Part shown: positions 62,290 through 64,000 of the stretch, one piece after another
Layout of the letters: each line of letters starts with the position of its first letter
How positions within the stretch are numbered: the first letter of the stretch is position 1
Assembly (NCBI GenBank): GCA_013396995.1
Contig: VWZP01007922.1
Location: 372,001 to 436,000, forward strand
Source of the DNA: Dicaeum eximium
Taxonomy: Eukaryota; Chordata; Aves; Passeriformes; Dicaeidae
Reading direction: 5' to 3'
DNA: 64,000 nt
Notes under the pieces: generated by a model
What the model saw: only the letters and a program-made list of their open reading frames with translations
Told to the model about the DNA's origin: nothing
Database searches by the model: none
Program-made: the position numbers and the translations under genes

Positions 62290-64000
62290 CTCTAATCCTT
62301 CTCAGAAACTTGTCTAATGTAAGGTATTTATGATATCTCGAGGAAGAGAAGTTCACCTGTTTCACCTTCTAAATGCATAAATGGCAAAAAGTATTGCTTT
62401 TCTTCTGAGTTTTCCACTTTGTTGTGATTCAGTGTTCTTTTCCTTCTGTACTTTAACTGGGTAAAATTTTTCCTGCTGTACTGATTCTAAGCAAGTTATT
62501 CCTTTATTTTATATTTCTCTTCAGATTAGTATGGACTTTGTCAGTATAGTTCTGGTTGTAAACTTTAGCTTCTCTGCTTCTGCACCCTTCCACCCCCAAA
62601 CACTCTCCTGTGGAGAAAAGAAAAAGCTGTTCAAGCCTGTTTTGTTTCCCAGCGATTTGGATAAAGCCTTACCATAACCTCTCTATTTTTACCTCCCCTG
62701 CTGTGGCTTATCCAACTCTCTCATTTTCTCAGCCAGAACAAAAATCATCTCCCTTGCTGGATTTTCCTCCACCTACTCCTATGCCTCTTGAGCTGATGTC
62801 CCCTTGACTTTAATGCCTGTTTGGGGTAGAGTGTATCAGTCTGTTTGGTCCTGAGGGCACAATAACACCCTTGTCTCTAGATAGCAGAATTTTCTGTCTG
62901 CTAGGAGCAATCAAAGACCATGGCACATGTTTTCATGCCCTTCAGCCTGGTCTTCTGTTTTTTTTTTTTCATTGAACATCTTTATTCCACACATCAGCTG
63001 TCCATCAGGCCATTCACAGAGCAGTTCCCTTCAATGGTGTGGGTCTTCACCAAGAGGGGGTTTTGCCATGGGACAGAGTTCAGAGCCACATCTATTGCAG
63101 GAAGGAAAAAAAGCTGTTTAGGTGGTGCTGGCCAATACATGCTATGTCAGGATCATCTTTTCTGCCAGGCTTGGGTGCTGTATTAGGGGCCAGTGAGAGA
63201 GGAAAGCACTAAGAGTTTACTGCCTGAAGGCATATAGTCCTTTTTGGTAGGAATGATGAATCTGGCCTAAAGAGAGCTCCAATGCCCTCCTAGGATGTTT
63301 GCTTTAGAAAAAAAAAAAGTCTTGTGTTAAGTTTAATGTTACAGAACATGGTATGTGTCCACTAAAAAATAAGTGTGACTACATTATGTGGTAAGTGGAG
63401 TTTAAATAGCTTTTCTGCAGAGTAGTCAAGGAAGATAGCAAGATGAAGCTGAGCAACAGGAGAGGGCTTATTCTTTTCAAACAAATAACTTCTTATTTGA
63501 TGGCCCTTTTAAAATACTTCTACTCTCAGCTCCCAAAAGCCCTTGGCAGACATTGTTTGGTGAGCAGATTATGTGAAGCTTTTGCAAGCTCTGTAAGGAG
63601 CAGGAAGGAGTGGGATCTTTGAGGGGTTTCACATGACTGAGGGTGGTGCCTGGTCGCTGAGTTCCCACCAGGCAGAACTTAACCCTGTGTGAGATGTGAC
63701 AGACAGAAGATGTGACATTGTCACAGGTAGGAGGGCAAGGAGCAGGGTACAGCTGGCTGCAATTAGCAAGCACTCTCAGAGTCACTGGCACCCAGAGAGA
63801 GGTGGCACAATGTAAATCTGCCTCCCTCCCTCATCCTCATGGGAATGTGGTTATGGCTTAGGAAAGCTGGGTGGATTGGGAAGCTAAAGGGCAAACAGAC
63901 ATGACAAGTAGGTCTTTAAAAGAAAGGAAAGGAGGCTGAGGAACTCTGGAGACAGACTGAGACCTGTCACATCCTGTCAAGACAGCTGGAATTAGAAAAT
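62290..64000. other. Non-coding unique sequence, no gene seen
   Basis: No recognisable gene or transposon to the window end. Frames at 62920-63186 (plus) and 63477-63791 (minus) show no family likeness. Confidence 0.5.

Overview
This window looks like non-coding nuclear DNA from a bird, probably a passerine. The evidence is the repeat content. There are six fragments of the CR1 LINE family, one of which carries a second CR1 piece nested inside it. There are also two solo long terminal repeats (LTRs) of avian endogenous-retrovirus type, each flanked by a perfect 5-bp target-site duplication. I saw no mammalian-type SINEs or L1. No bacterial, viral or plasmid gene organisation is present.

No confident protein-coding gene, tRNA or rRNA is visible. 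Open reading frames are short on both strands (longest about 150 codons) and most look like chance frames in AT-rich DNA. The frames with recognisable family similarity are decayed reverse-transcriptase remnants inside the CR1 copies. The best candidate for host coding sequence is a short minus-strand frame near 48.17-48.35 kb with exon-like splice signals. It is unproven and I do not recognise the protein. The window is therefore either intergenic or the inside of a very long intron.

Layout: 1-5.4 kb is AT-rich unique sequence. A plus-strand solo LTR lies at 5.43-5.83 kb. From 5.8 to 27.8 kb there is unique sequence with microsatellites and one stretch (11.6-11.9 kb) that looks like a conserved regulatory element. 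A minus-strand CR1 lies at 27.8-28.5 kb. From 28.5 to 35.5 kb there is unique sequence with A-rich tracts and a second regulatory-looking stretch near 33.0-33.4 kb. From 35.5 to 52 kb there is a cluster of CR1 copies: a nested pair at 35.5-36.3 kb, then copies at 39.8, 43.8 (minus strand), 48.65 and 51.3 kb. From 52 to 60.9 kb there is unique sequence with long homopolymer tracts. A minus-strand solo LTR lies at 60.9-61.3 kb. At 62.09-62.29 kb two single-N gaps bracket a duplicated block that is most simply an assembly artefact. The remainder to 64 kb is unique sequence.

I found no undescribed gene system. The items most worth checking are the mis-joined block at 62.1-62.3 kb, the nested CR1, the LTR boundaries, and the possible exon at 48.2 kb.
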